A stretch of 64,000 bases of DNA. It comes from Bradyrhizobium sp. AUGA SZCCT0176. GTDB lineage: Bacteria; Pseudomonadota; Alphaproteobacteria; Rhizobiales; Xanthobacteraceae. Positions 23,579 to 32,923 of this stretch are shown here, one piece after another (positions within the stretch are counted from its first letter, which is position 1; each line of letters starts with the position of its first letter). The notes beneath the pieces were generated by a model. It was given only the letters and a program-made list of their open reading frames with translations. It was not told the origin of the DNA and searched no databases. The translations under genes were made by a program, and so were the position numbers. The stretch covers positions 579,996-643,995 of the forward strand of contig NZ_JAFCMB010000003.1 in assembly GCF_018130145.1 (NCBI RefSeq), in the 5' to 3' direction.

Positions 23579-23608
23579 GACTTCAAAAGCGCGTGCGCTT
23601 TTGAAGTC
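23579..23608 (-). terminator. Perfect hairpin overlapping the galU stop codon
   Basis: GACTTCAAAAGCGC, loop GT, GCGCTTTTGAAGTC: a 14-bp perfect stem. The galU stop codon (TCA on the plus strand at 23607-23609) lies in one arm. No long T-run follows, so it may end or stabilise the galU mRNA. Confidence 0.65.
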
Positions 23609-24485
23609 ACTTCTCCAGATACTTCTTCATCTCCGCGCGCAGGCCGTCGCGCAGATCGGCGCGGGCCATGCCGTAGGCGATATTGGCGCGCAGGAAGCCG
23701 GGCTTGGAGCCGCAATCGTGCCGCTCGCCCTCGAACTCCAGGCCGTAGAATTTTTGCGTGTTGGCGAGCGCTCGCATCGCATCGGTGAGCTGGATCTCGC
23801 CGCCGGCGCCGCGCTCCTGCGTCTCGAGAATCTTGAAGATCTCCGGCTGCAGGATGTAGCGCCCGGTGATCGACAGGTTTGACGGCGCGGTGCCTTTGGC
23901 CGGCTTCTCCACCATGCCATCGACCTCGAACATCTTGCCGGTGCGCTTGCCGACGCCGCAGATGCCGTATTGATGGGTCATGTCTTCGGGCACCGCCTCG
24001 ACCGCGAGCACGTTGGATTTCTCACCGAGTTTGCTGGCGGCCTCGATCATCTGCGCGAGGCAGCCCGGCGTGTTCAGCACCAGCTCGTCCGGCAGCACCA
24101 CGGCGAACGGTTCGTCGCCGACGATGTCGCGCGCGCACCAGACCGCATGGCCAAGACCCAGCGGCGCCTGCTGGCGGGTGAAACTGGTGGCGCCGGCAGC
24201 GGGCTGGTCGCGCGCCAGGATTTCCTGCTCGGCCTTCTTGTTGCCGCGCGCGGCGAGCGTGGTGTCGAGCTCGAACATGCGGTCGAAATGGTCCTCGATC
24301 ACGCCCTTGTTGCGCCCGGTGACGAAGATGAAATGCTCAATGCCGGCTTCCTTGGCCTCGTCATAGACGTACTGGATCAGCGGCTTGTCGACGATGGTCA
24401 GCATTTCCTTCGGCATCGCCTTGGTGGCGGGCAGGACGCGGGTGCCGAGGCCGGCGACCGGGAAGACGGCTTTGCGGATTTTCAT
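23607..24485 (-). CDS. galU: UTP--glucose-1-phosphate uridylyltransferase
   Basis: 292 residues, full length. The nucleotidyl-transferase signature AVFPVAGLGTRVLPATKAMP with KEML follows the start, and VEKPAKGTAPSNL and GGEIQLTDAM are typical GalU. It makes UDP-glucose from glucose-1-phosphate and UTP for exopolysaccharide, lipopolysaccharide and cyclic glucans. Transcribed alone; its stop codon lies inside a perfect hairpin that probably ends the message. Confidence 0.95.
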   Translation of the reverse strand: MKIRKAVFPVAGLGTRVLPATKAMPKEMLTIVDKPLIQYVYDEAKEAGIEHFIFVTGRNKGVIEDHFDRMFELDTTLAARGNKKAEQEILARDQPAAGATSFTRQQAPLGLGHAVWCARDIVGDEPFAVVLPDELVLNTPGCLAQMIEAASKLGEKSNVLAVEAVPEDMTHQYGICGVGKRTGKMFEVDGMVEKPAKGTAPSNLSITGRYILQPEIFKILETQERGAGGEIQLTDAMRALANTQKFYGLEFEGERHDCGSKPGFLRANIAYGMARADLRDGLRAEMKKYLEK

Positions 24486-24698
24486 GGGAATATCGGTAGT
24501 CCCTTAAGCGTGAGGAGTATGCGTGTTAGGAGTTGGTAGCCCGTTTGCAGCCGGGAACAAAGGCGGATGTGTGGTGCGGCAAGTCGGCCGCGCCCCCTTG
24601 CGGCGGAAAAGGGGGAGAAACAAATTCCGGCCTTTGTTAAGCTGTTGGAAACCGTGACAGGGCCTTGTGAAACGGGGACGTTGAAGGGCGGAGACGAC

Positions 24699-26114
24699 AT
24701 GCGTTGGACGGGAACCGCGGTGACCTACCGGACCGCCGCGATCATCATTGCGGTGACGCTGCTGCATGCTGTTTTTTGCACCCAGGCTTTTGCCCAATCA
24801 TCCGGCAACAACGGCGTCTCGAACTTCTTCGGCAACATCTTCGGCCAGAAATCAGCCACCTCGCCGCAGGCGCAGGCAGCACCTGCCCCGGAAGGCGCAC
24901 CATCCGCGCCGTCCGCACCGCCACCCTGGAGCGGCGAAGACGGCGGTTCGGGCCATCCGTTGATGACCGCAGCTGCGATCCGGCAGGCCGCGGCGAATTT
25001 TCCAAACTGCGTCGCTTCGATGTGGCCCGATGCCGCACGGCGACACGTGACGCAAGCGAATTTCGAGCGCTTCACCGCGGGCCTTTCGCCCGACCTGCGC
25101 ATCATGGACCTGATGGATTCACAGCCCGAATTCACCAAGGCGATCTGGGACTATCTCGACATCCTCGTGAATGAAAACCGGCTCGCGAAGGGCCGCGAGA
25201 TCCTCGCCAAGTACAAACCGCAATTCGACGCGGTGGAAAAAGCCTATGGGGTCGACCGCTACGCCATCGCGTCGATCTGGGGCATCGAATCGAACTACTC
25301 GACGCAAATGGGCGACCGCAACGTGCTCAACTCGACCGCGACGCTGGCCTGCATCGGCCGCCGCCAGGGCTATTTCAAGGACGAGTTCCTGACCGCGCTG
25401 GAGATCCTGAACCGCGGCGATCTGCGTCCCGAACAGATGCGCGGCTCGTGGGCCGGCGCGTTCGGGCCGACGCAGTTCATGCCGACCGCCTTCAAGCGCT
25501 ACGCCGTCGATGCCGACGGCGACGGCCGCCGCGACGTCGTCGACAATGTGGCCGACCTGATCGCCTCGACCGCCAACAACCTCAGGAAGGACGGCTGGCA
25601 GACCGGCCAGACCTGGGGCTACGAAGTCGTGCTGCCCAAGGGTTTCAACTTCATGCTGGCCGACAAGGCCAAGGCGATGCCGATCGCGCAGTGGGAACAG
25701 CAGGGCCTCAGACGCGCCGACGGCAAGCCTTTCGGCAATCAAGCCGACAAGGCCTATCTGCTGGCGCCGGCCGGCGCCGACGGGCCGGGCTTCCTGATGC
25801 TGCAGAATTTCCGGGTGATCATGAAATACAACCCGGCCGAGGCCTATGCGCTGGCGATCGGGCATTTCGCCGACCGCCTGCGCGGCGGCGCGCCATTCGT
25901 GCAGCCCTGGCCGCGGCAGGAACGGGTGCTGTCGCGCGCCGAGCGGCTGGAACTGCAGCAGCTCCTGGCCCAGCGCGGCTTCTACCGAGGCACCCCGGAC
26001 GGCCAGTTCGGCGGCACGACCCGCGAGGCGCTGCGCGGCTTCCAGGCCTCGATCGGGGCCCCAGCCGACGGATTCGCCTCCTCCGACGTGCTGGAGCGGC
26101 TGCGGGGTCGCTAA
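24699..26114 (+). CDS. Lytic murein transglycosylase (MltB/SLT_2 family) with peptidoglycan-binding domain
   Basis: 471 residues. Signal peptide 1-36 (TLLHAVFCTQAFAQ), a Pro/Ala-rich linker, the SLT_2 catalytic domain (~90-385) with SIWGIESNYSTQMGDRNVL, where the Glu is the catalytic acid, and GAFGPTQFMPTAFKRYAVD, then a C-terminal PG_binding_1 domain (~405-468, LLAQRGFYRGTPDGQFGG). It cuts glycan strands in the periplasm to give anhydromuropeptides. ATG 24699 is chosen: GGAG lies eight bases upstream and it begins the signal peptide. Confidence 0.92.
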   Translation: MRWTGTAVTYRTAAIIIAVTLLHAVFCTQAFAQSSGNNGVSNFFGNIFGQKSATSPQAQAAPAPEGAPSAPSAPPPWSGEDGGSGHPLMTAAAIRQAAANFPNCVASMWPDAARRHVTQANFERFTAGLSPDLRIMDLMDSQPEFTKAIWDYLDILVNENRLAKGREILAKYKPQFDAVEKAYGVDRYAIASIWGIESNYSTQMGDRNVLNSTATLACIGRRQGYFKDEFLTALEILNRGDLRPEQMRGSWAGAFGPTQFMPTAFKRYAVDADGDGRRDVVDNVADLIASTANNLRKDGWQTGQTWGYEVVLPKGFNFMLADKAKAMPIAQWEQQGLRRADGKPFGNQADKAYLLAPAGADGPGFLMLQNFRVIMKYNPAEAYALAIGHFADRLRGGAPFVQPWPRQERVLSRAERLELQQLLAQRGFYRGTPDGQFGGTTREALRGFQASIGAPADGFASSDVLERLRGR

Positions 26115-26333
26115 AAAGCGTTTTCGAGCGAAGTGGAAACCGGTTCGCGTCAAGAAAACGCGTCAAAACGAAAAACCAACCGGTTTGGCGCCAAAAGTAA
26201 CCCCGTACAGCACATTTTCGTGCCGCCCTTGACGGGGCTGGCCGTTGCCCGATTTATGGCAAGGAATATGCCCGCTTGCGGCCTGATTCCGCTATTATAA
26301 CTGCGCCTTCACAACCCATTGCGACCGAACCGG

Positions 26334-28043
26334 ATGCAAAAGCCAAAGTCCTTTTTCCGCGTGTTCACCGAAACCGGTCCGCTGACTGCGGTGGCGGTGG
26401 CGATCGCGCTGTTGATCGGGATCGCGGGACCTGCGTCCGCGCAGTTCTTCAATTTCGGCGGCTTCGGCGGTCCGCCGCAACCGCAGCAGCGGCAGGCGCC
26501 GCGCAACAACAATGGCGGCTGGTTCGGCGGCGACTTCTTTACGCCGTTCCAGCAGCAGGCCCCGCAACAAGCGCCGCGCCAGGATTTCTCCAGGGCGCCG
26601 GCGCCCGCCAAGCGCGACACCGCGCCCGAACGGAACGTGCTGGTACTCGGCGACGGCATGGCGGACTGGCTCGCCTACGGCCTGGAAGACGCTTACTCCG
26701 AACAGCCCGACATGGGCGTGATCCGCAAGCATCGGACCGTATCCGGCCTGATCAAATATCAGCCCAAGGGCGAACCGTCAGATTGGGCTGCCGCCGCGCG
26801 CAGCATCCTCGCCAACGAGAAGCCGGACGCCATCGTCGTCATGCTCGGCCTCAACGACCGCGTCGCGATACGCGAGCTTGCGGTCGACAAGTCGAAGAAA
26901 GACGACAAGAAGACCGCCAAGCCGGCCGAAGCCAAGCCCGATGCCAAGCCCGGCGCGAAACCGGATGGCTCGGCGGAGACCGCCGCGAAGCCGGATGACA
27001 AGCCGGCCGATGCCGAAGCGGCCGACGACGCCGACAGCGATGCGCCGCAGGTCGCAGCACCCGAGAAGAGTTCGCGCTCGGCGGGCGGGCTCTACGAATT
27101 CCGCGACGAGCGCTGGGTCGAGCTCTACGCCAAGAAAATCGAAGAGATGATCGGCATCCTGAAATCCAAGGGCGTGCCGGTGCTGTGGGTCGGGCTACCA
27201 GCAGTGCGCGGCGTCAAAGGCACGTCCGACTCGCTGTTCCTCAATGCGCTCTATCGCGACGCATCGGCCAAGGCCGGCATCACCTATGTCGATATCTGGG
27301 ATGGCTTTGTCGACGAGGCCGGCCGCTTCCTGCAGAAGGGCCCCGACTTCGAAGGCCAGATCCGCCAGCTGCGTTCCTATGACGGCGTGTATTTCACCAA
27401 GCCCGGCGCGCGCAAGCTCGCGCATTATGTCGAGCGTGAAGTCACCCGCCTCTTGGCCTCCCGCTCCGGACCGATCGCGCTGCCGGTCGAACCGGCGACG
27501 CCCGACGCCAATGCCGTGCCGGGCCAACCGGCGCCGCGGCCGCTGGCCGGACCTATTTTGCCGCTGGTGGCCTCTTCCGTCGGTACCGATCAATTGCTCG
27601 GCGGACCGGGCACGCGTCCCGCCGCGGTCGATGCGCTTGCTGCGCGAACGCTGGTGAAGGGCGAACCGCTGGCGGCGCCGGCCGGCCGCGCCGATGATTT
27701 CGCCTGGCCGCGCCGCGAAATCGGCCGCGAACAGGCCAAAGATCAGGGCAAGGACTTGGCCAAGGATTTGGCCAAGGGTGAATCGCCGGTCGCTGCCACC
27801 GCACCTGACGGTACGGTCCCGCCCGCCGCGCCGCCGAAACCCCTTGCGCCGAAGAAGCAATTCCGTCCCGCGCAGACCGAACAGCCGGCATTGCGCGATT
27901 TCTTCGGCGGCTTCGGTGCGCCGCCGCGCCAGATTGCACCAGCGCCGCCGCGCGCGCCTGGACCCATCGCGCCGGGCGTGCCGCGCCCGCCGGGTAACGT
28001 CGGGCGAGCAGCAGAAGCCCCGGCAGGCGCGCTCACAAGATGA
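26334..28043 (+). CDS. DUF459/SGNH-hydrolase-like secreted protein lacking the usual serine
   Basis: 569 residues. A signal/anchor segment (~12-38), a Gly/Gln/Pro-rich linker, then an SGNH-like domain (~95-385). The block I motif reads LVLGDGMADWLAYGL where GDSL enzymes have GDS; block V is DGVYFTKPGARKLAHY. With no Ser in block I the enzyme may be inactive or use another residue. A Lys/Ala/Asp-rich low-complexity insert (~185-245) interrupts the domain, and the last ~180 residues are Pro/Ala-rich. Likely periplasmic, perhaps acting on polysaccharide acyl groups. Confidence 0.75.
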   Translation: MQKPKSFFRVFTETGPLTAVAVAIALLIGIAGPASAQFFNFGGFGGPPQPQQRQAPRNNNGGWFGGDFFTPFQQQAPQQAPRQDFSRAPAPAKRDTAPERNVLVLGDGMADWLAYGLEDAYSEQPDMGVIRKHRTVSGLIKYQPKGEPSDWAAAARSILANEKPDAIVVMLGLNDRVAIRELAVDKSKKDDKKTAKPAEAKPDAKPGAKPDGSAETAAKPDDKPADAEAADDADSDAPQVAAPEKSSRSAGGLYEFRDERWVELYAKKIEEMIGILKSKGVPVLWVGLPAVRGVKGTSDSLFLNALYRDASAKAGITYVDIWDGFVDEAGRFLQKGPDFEGQIRQLRSYDGVYFTKPGARKLAHYVEREVTRLLASRSGPIALPVEPATPDANAVPGQPAPRPLAGPILPLVASSVGTDQLLGGPGTRPAAVDALAARTLVKGEPLAAPAGRADDFAWPRREIGREQAKDQGKDLAKDLAKGESPVAATAPDGTVPPAAPPKPLAPKKQFRPAQTEQPALRDFFGGFGAPPRQIAPAPPRAPGPIAPGVPRPPGNVGRAAEAPAGALTR

Positions 28044-28048
28044 CATGA

Positions 28049-28172
28049 GTCATTCCGGGGCGCGCGTCAGCGCGAACCCGGAATCTAGAAGTTGTTGCGC
28101 GAGATTCCGGGTTCGATGCTTTCGCATCGCCCTCAGGTGCGCAGTTGCGCAGTTGCGCACCGGGGAATGACG
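28049..28172. repeat. Extragenic palindromic element, family B, copy 2
   Basis: GTCATTCCGGGGCGCGCG..GCGAACCCGGAATCTAG then AGATTCCGGGTTCG..GGGGAATGACGG. The middle holds a doubled GCGCAGTTGCGCAGTTGCGC core. It lies between the convergent SGNH-like and CsbD-like genes. Confidence 0.85.
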
Positions 28173-28181
28173 GCGCTAGGC

Positions 28182-28580
28182 CTAGCCGTAATACCGCCAG
28201 CGCGACGGCGGCGGGCGGCGCGGCTGTCGGGTCATCAACAGCGCCAGTGCAAATCCAATTCCGCCCGCGACCAGGAGCGCGCCGAGCGGATTGTCCTGCA
28301 CGGTTTTCGCCATCGCCTTCTGGCCGTCGCGAAGGGTGTCGCCGCTGTTGTCGTAGGCGTCCTTGACGGTATCCACGGCATCCTTGGCGTAGTTGGCCGC
28401 GGCATCGGTGGCGTCGCGCGCGGCGTCCTTGGCCTGGCCGTACAGATTCTGCACGGTGCCTGCAGCCTCGCGCGCGCGGCCTTCGGCCTGCGTTTTGGCA
28501 TCGCCCGTCATACTACCGACAGCGCCTTCGACCTTGCCGGCGAAATCCTTGGCCGAACCTGCAATTCGATCCTTGTCCAT
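28182..28580 (-). CDS. CsbD-like stress protein with C-terminal membrane helix
   Basis: 132 residues. A CsbD-like N-terminus MDKDRIAGSAKDFAGKVEGA is followed by an Ala/Lys/Asp-rich amphipathic helix (YGQAKDAARDATDAAANYAK) and a hydrophobic helix GALLVAGGIGFALALLM with an arginine-rich end. Layout is that of CsbD/DUF883-type proteins linked to stationary-phase and osmotic stress, anchored in the inner membrane; activity unknown. The ATG at 28580 has GGGAG upstream, while the longer frame to 28628 does not. Confidence 0.8.
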   Translation of the reverse strand: MDKDRIAGSAKDFAGKVEGAVGSMTGDAKTQAEGRAREAAGTVQNLYGQAKDAARDATDAAANYAKDAVDTVKDAYDNSGDTLRDGQKAMAKTVQDNPLGALLVAGGIGFALALLMTRQPRRPPPSRWRYYG

Positions 28581-28697
28581 CACGATCACTCCCTTTTTCA
28601 GAGGAAGTAACCGACGAGACGCTTGCAAGTTCCTGCGTCATTAGTTTTACGCGTTTTCTTCACGCGAACCGGTATCCACTTCGCTCGAAAACGCTAT

Positions 28698-29432
28698 TCA
28701 GAGGATGAGCCCGCCATCGACCACAATGGTCTGGCCGATGACATAGGACGCCAGCGGCGACGCCAGGAACAAGGCGGCGCCGGCCATGTCGGCGGGGGTG
28801 CCAAGACGCTTCAGCGGAATGCGTTCGAGCGCGCCTTCAAGCCGCTTCGGATTGGCCGTCGTCGCCTTGGTCATCTTGGTGTCGACCAGGCCCGGCGCGA
28901 TGCCGTTGACGCGGATGCCGTTCTCGGCCCATGCCTCGCCCAACGTGCGCGTCAAGCCGACCGCGCCGGTCTTCGAGGCGTTGTAGGCGGGATTGCCCAT
29001 GGTCGAATGATAGGCCGCGGTCGAACTGACGATGATCAGCGATCCCTTGCTGGCGCTCAGCATCGCGTGAAATTTCGTCGCGCACGCCATCAGGCTCATC
29101 AGGTTGACCTCGAGCACCTTGCGAAAGCCATCCATTTCGAATTCGCCGCGCCGGTAGATCACCGCGCCCTGCGCCAGCACCAGCACGTCCAGCCCATCGA
29201 ACGACGGCTTGAATTGCTCGATCGCCTGCGCGTTGCTGACGTCGAGCTGCGCATATTCGAGACCTTGAAGGTCCGATCCTTCGCCGGCGAAGTAATCCGC
29301 CGCTTTGGCGCGGGTGCCGCAGACCGCGACGCGCGCGCCCTTGGCGCGGAATGCCTGCGCGATGCCGTTGCCGATCCCGCTGGAACCGCCGACCACCAGC
29401 ACCTGCTTGCCGCTGAAATCGAGTTCGTTCAT
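28698..29432 (-). CDS. Short-chain dehydrogenase/reductase (SDR)
   Basis: 244 residues, complete classical SDR. Cofactor site VVGGSSGIGNGIA, catalytic Ser-Tyr-Lys in VSSTAAYHSTMGNPAYNASK, and the C-terminal GQTIVVDGGLIL. It reduces or oxidises an unknown alcohol/ketone with NAD(P)(H). The ATG at 29432 is better spaced from the AAAGG site than the ATG at 29441. It lies 14 bases behind the GNAT gene on the same strand, probably co-transcribed. Confidence 0.88.
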   Translation of the reverse strand: MNELDFSGKQVLVVGGSSGIGNGIAQAFRAKGARVAVCGTRAKAADYFAGEGSDLQGLEYAQLDVSNAQAIEQFKPSFDGLDVLVLAQGAVIYRRGEFEMDGFRKVLEVNLMSLMACATKFHAMLSASKGSLIIVSSTAAYHSTMGNPAYNASKTGAVGLTRTLGEAWAENGIRVNGIAPGLVDTKMTKATTANPKRLEGALERIPLKRLGTPADMAGAALFLASPLASYVIGQTIVVDGGLIL

Positions 29433-29446
29433 CGCCTGCATCCTTT

Positions 29447-29965
29447 CTAGCTTGAGCTCTCATCGAGGAAGTTGACCATGAGAACCTCGTCGTAATATCG
29501 CCCCTCGTGCTTGAGCGCCTTCTTCTCATAACCGTATTCGACAAAGCCCATGGCGCGATACAGCCCATGCGCAGCTTCGTTGTCGCTTACCACCGCCAGC
29601 TGAACCATCTCGACGCGTCCGCGCGCATGATCGAGCACCGCCGCGACAAGCTTACGCCCAACACCCGCATTCCGGGCAGTGTCTCGGACATACATGGTCC
29701 AAAGCAGCCCCTTGTGTGCCTGCTTCGAATTTTCCCGCGCGGAATATCCGGCCATTCCGGCGAGAGTCCCATCGAGGAACGCCCCAAAGATGTCCGCAGC
29801 GCCAAGCCTCGCCTCGAACCACGATAGCGGCTGCGCGTTTTCGCGCTCGAAGGTGCTGCCGAAGGCTTCAGGGTTTTTCTGCAACGCCTCCAGACGGATG
29901 TCCCTGAAGAGGGCGGCATCCGAAATCTCCAGGCGGCGAATTTGCAGATCTGGAATATCGGCCAC
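29447..29965 (-). CDS. GNAT-family N-acetyltransferase
   Basis: 172 residues from a GTG at 29965 (VADIPDLQIRRLEISDAALF), chosen because AGGGTG lies just upstream; the frame extends to 30040 without conserved sequence. The GNAT core is clear: LLWTMYVRDTARNAGVGRKL (acetyl-CoA pyrophosphate loop, RxxGxG/A) and LAVVSDNEAAHGLYRAMGF (motif B). It acetylates an unknown small molecule or protein N-terminus in the cytoplasm. Confidence 0.85.
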   Translation of the reverse strand: MADIPDLQIRRLEISDAALFRDIRLEALQKNPEAFGSTFERENAQPLSWFEARLGAADIFGAFLDGTLAGMAGYSARENSKQAHKGLLWTMYVRDTARNAGVGRKLVAAVLDHARGRVEMVQLAVVSDNEAAHGLYRAMGFVEYGYEKKALKHEGRYYDEVLMVNFLDESSS

Positions 29966-30059
29966 TGTTGCACCCTGTTGCTGTGGTTTGACCTGTCTGC
30001 GGATCGGTGCCAGCCTTGTCAATCCTGCAACGCATCGCACAAATTCCGCGAGTCATTTC

Positions 30060-30839
30060 ATGTCAGATTTCAGAGAACTCAGCCGTTCGGTCAAGGGCCT
30101 GACCGTTCTCGTCACCGGCGCCGCCAGCGGCATGGGCCGCGCCACCGCGCTGGTGTTCGCCGCCGAAGGCGCCAATGTTGCCGTCACTGATGTCAACGCC
30201 GAGGCCACGCAGGCGGTCGCCGATGAAATCAAAGAAAGAGGCGGTACCGCAAAGGCCTGGACGCTCGACGTCGCCAAGGCCGATGACATCATCAAAATCG
30301 TCGGCGCCATCGCGGCGCATTTCGGCAGCCTCGACATCCTGATCAACAATGCCGGCCTGTCGCTGCGCGCCCCGATCGACGCGGACGGCTATGAGGAGGC
30401 CTGGACCAAGGCGCTGGCTGTCATGCTGACCGCGCATCCGCGCATCATTCGTGCCGCGTTGCCGCATTTGCGCCAATCAAAATGCCCGCGGATCGTCAAC
30501 ATCGCCTCCACCGAAGCGCTCGGCGCCACCGCCACCAACAGTCCGTACGCAGCCGCCAAGGCCGGCGTCACCGGCCTGACCCGCGCGCTTGCCGTGGAAC
30601 TCGGCCGCGAGGGCATTACGGTGAACTGCATCTGCCCGGGACCGATCCGGACCGGGATCACCGAGCGGATTGCGGAGGAGCACAAGACCATCTTCGCCAA
30701 ACGCCGCACCGCACTCGGCCGCTACGGCGATCCCGAGGAAGTCGCCCACATGACCTTGAGCCTGTGCCTGCCGGCCGCATCATACCTGACCGGCGTGGTT
30801 ATTCCGGTGGACGGCGGCCTGATGGCGCGGAACGCGTAG
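30060..30839 (+). CDS. Short-chain dehydrogenase/reductase (SDR), FabG-like
   Basis: 259 residues. TGAASGMGRATAL cofactor site, NNAG, catalytic IASTEALGATATNSPYAAAK and the C-terminal VIPVDGGLMARNA mark a classical SDR. Substrate unknown. Divergent from the GNAT gene and followed by the dioxygenase gene 96 bases on, so the two may be transcribed together. Confidence 0.88.
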   Translation: MSDFRELSRSVKGLTVLVTGAASGMGRATALVFAAEGANVAVTDVNAEATQAVADEIKERGGTAKAWTLDVAKADDIIKIVGAIAAHFGSLDILINNAGLSLRAPIDADGYEEAWTKALAVMLTAHPRIIRAALPHLRQSKCPRIVNIASTEALGATATNSPYAAAKAGVTGLTRALAVELGREGITVNCICPGPIRTGITERIAEEHKTIFAKRRTALGRYGDPEEVAHMTLSLCLPAASYLTGVVIPVDGGLMARNA

Positions 30840-30935
30840 CGGGCATGCAGCCGAAACGTTGACTTGGTCCCGTCAGGGAGTAGCTTTTTACCAAACGAAG
30901 CGGGACAAACGCCCGCCGCTTTACGGAGAAACGCC

Positions 30936-31823
30936 ATGACGGTCACGATCCGGCAGCTGGGGAAGCATTTTTTTGGCGAGGTTTCCGGCGTCGATCTGCG
31001 CAAGCCGCTGACGCCGCAGGAGGCCGCCGATATCGAAGCCGGCATGGACAAATACGCCGTGCTGCTGTTCCGCGACCAGAACATTACCGACGAGCAGCAG
31101 ATGGCGTTCGCGCTGAATTTCGGCGAGCGGGAAAATCCGCGCGGCGGCAGTGTCGTCAAGCCGGAGGATTCGCGGCTGCAGACCGGGCTCAACGACGTCT
31201 CCAACCTCGGCAAGGACGGCAAGCCGCTGCCGCGCGACAGCCGCATCAACCTGTTCAACCTTGGCAATTGCCTGTGGCATTCCGACTCATCGTTCCGCCC
31301 GATTCCGGCGAAGTTCTCGCTGCTGTCGGCGCGGGTGGTGAACCCGAAGGGCGGCAACACCGAATTCGCCGACATGCGCGCGGCCTATGACGCGCTCGAC
31401 GACGAGACCAAGGCCGAGATCGAGGACATGATCTGCGAGCATTCGCTGATGTATTCGCGGGGATCGCTCGGCTTTCTCGACTACACCGATGAAGAGAAGC
31501 AATTGTTCAAACCGGTGCTGCAGCGGCTGGTGCGCACCCATCCGGTGCACGGCCGCAAATCACTGTACCTCTCGTCACATGCCGGCGCCATCAGGGGCAT
31601 GACCATGCCGGAGGCCCGGCTGTTGCTGCGCGACCTCAACGAGCACGCAACGCAGGGCGAATTCGTCTACGTCCACAAATGGACGCTGCATGACCTCGTG
31701 ATGTGGGACAACCGCCAGACCATGCATCGCGTGCGCCGCTACGACCAGTCACAGCCCCGCGACATGCGCCGCGCCACGGTGGCGGGAACGGCACCGACGG
31801 TGGCGCAACAGGCGGCGGAGTAG
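30936..31823 (+). CDS. TauD/TfdA-family alpha-ketoglutarate-dependent dioxygenase
   Basis: 295 residues. The Fe(II)-binding facial triad is visible: WHSDSSF (His and Asp) and a distal His in WDNRQTMHRVRRYD, with the 2-oxoglutarate Arg in RRYDQSQPRDMRR. Closest in feel to 2,4-dichlorophenoxyacetate dioxygenase (TfdA) and related aromatic-ether cleaving enzymes, but the substrate cannot be read. The last 20 bases of this gene recur at 34569 as the start of a ~175-bp direct repeat. Confidence 0.88.
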   Translation: MTVTIRQLGKHFFGEVSGVDLRKPLTPQEAADIEAGMDKYAVLLFRDQNITDEQQMAFALNFGERENPRGGSVVKPEDSRLQTGLNDVSNLGKDGKPLPRDSRINLFNLGNCLWHSDSSFRPIPAKFSLLSARVVNPKGGNTEFADMRAAYDALDDETKAEIEDMICEHSLMYSRGSLGFLDYTDEEKQLFKPVLQRLVRTHPVHGRKSLYLSSHAGAIRGMTMPEARLLLRDLNEHATQGEFVYVHKWTLHDLVMWDNRQTMHRVRRYDQSQPRDMRRATVAGTAPTVAQQAAE

Positions 31824-31980
31824 AGCTTCGTCGTCGTCCCGGCGAAGGCCGGGACCCATACGCCGTGACCTCGATAGTGAAATCGAGGCGGCAGACACAA
31901 GCGCGTTGGAGCGACCAACGCACTCAACAATACACATTTGGGGTTATGGGTCCCGGCTCAAGGCCGGGACGACACCGTGG
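31803..31980. repeat. ~175-bp direct repeat, left copy (3' end of the dioxygenase gene plus family A element)
   Basis: From GCGCAACAGGCGGCGGAGTA (end of the dioxygenase gene) to GACGACACCGTGG. It aligns with 34569-34743 over its full length with about one mismatch in ten. The inner part is a family A palindromic element (31832-31973). The pair brackets the CobW and deacylase genes. Confidence 0.8.
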
Positions 31981-31986
31981 GTGTGG

Positions 31987-32922
31987 CTACGCGCGCGCGC
32001 CTTCGACGCATCCCTCCATGATCCCATCGACCTCCGCGCGCGAGAGGACGCTGATCTCGGCAATGAACACCATCCGGGTCCGCGGCATTCCCGCTGGCAG
32101 CGGCCCGCCAGGGGCCAGCGTCGCGCGTCCGCCGGCGAACTGAAGCAACATCAACTTGCCGGGCTGCTCCACGGATTCGAACAGCCCCTTCGCCCGCGCC
32201 AGCTTCGGCGCGAGCCGATTGATCGCCGCCTGCAAGCGGGGCAACGACAGCGGCCGTTCCGACGTCCAGCTCAACGCCTCGAAGCGATCCGTCGCTGGCC
32301 GTCGCTGCCCCGGCTCGCGTGGCACCGGCGCTCGATCCGGATCCGAAGGGAAGAGGAGCGCCATCGGAACCTCGCCATGCGGCGCATCGACCAGCACCGC
32401 AGCCGGACGTATCGCGCGGATCGCATCGCGGACCGGCGTGTGGCTGACCGCGTCCACGAGGTCTACCTTGCTCAGCGCGATCACATCGGCCGCCCGTATC
32501 TGGGACCGCAGCAGGGCGTCGTCGAACCTGGCGACCGAAGTTGTGGCATCCACGACGCACAGCACCGTTTCGAGCGGCGCTTCCCGCCAGATCACCGGAT
32601 CCATCAGGTTGCGCACGATGTCCTGGGGATCGGCGACGCCACTGGTTTCGATCACGATGAATTCCGGCCGCGGATCACGCCGCAACAAGCCGGCCAGCGT
32701 GCGCAAGAGATCGCCTTCGAGCGAGCAACAGATGCAGCCATTGCTGAGACTCACCACGCCGTCGGCGGCGCCGGTGATCAGCTCCGCATCGATATTGATC
32801 GCGCCGAAATCGTTGACGACGGCGGCAATCCGCCTGCCCGCGGCATGTGCCAAGAGATGGTTCACGACCGTGGTCTTGCCCGCCCCGAGGAAGCCGGCCA
32901 CGAGCACGACCGGGACCGGCAC
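31987..32922 (-). CDS. CobW/G3E-family GTPase, metallochaperone
   Basis: 311 residues. Walker A GFLGAGKTT, the metal-binding GCICCS (CxCC), Walker B ETSGVADP and base-recognition SKVD are present; the C-terminal CobW domain spans ~215-305. G3E GTPases insert zinc, cobalt or other metals into client enzymes. The GTG at 32922 is chosen: GGAGG lies six bases upstream, and it directly follows the deacylase TGA at 32924, implying coupled translation. The likely client is the metal-dependent deacylase encoded upstream. Confidence 0.85.
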   Translation of the reverse strand: MPVPVVLVAGFLGAGKTTVVNHLLAHAAGRRIAAVVNDFGAINIDAELITGAADGVVSLSNGCICCSLEGDLLRTLAGLLRRDPRPEFIVIETSGVADPQDIVRNLMDPVIWREAPLETVLCVVDATTSVARFDDALLRSQIRAADVIALSKVDLVDAVSHTPVRDAIRAIRPAAVLVDAPHGEVPMALLFPSDPDRAPVPREPGQRRPATDRFEALSWTSERPLSLPRLQAAINRLAPKLARAKGLFESVEQPGKLMLLQFAGGRATLAPGGPLPAGMPRTRMVFIAEISVLSRAEVDGIMEGCVEGARA

Positions 32923-32923
32923 C

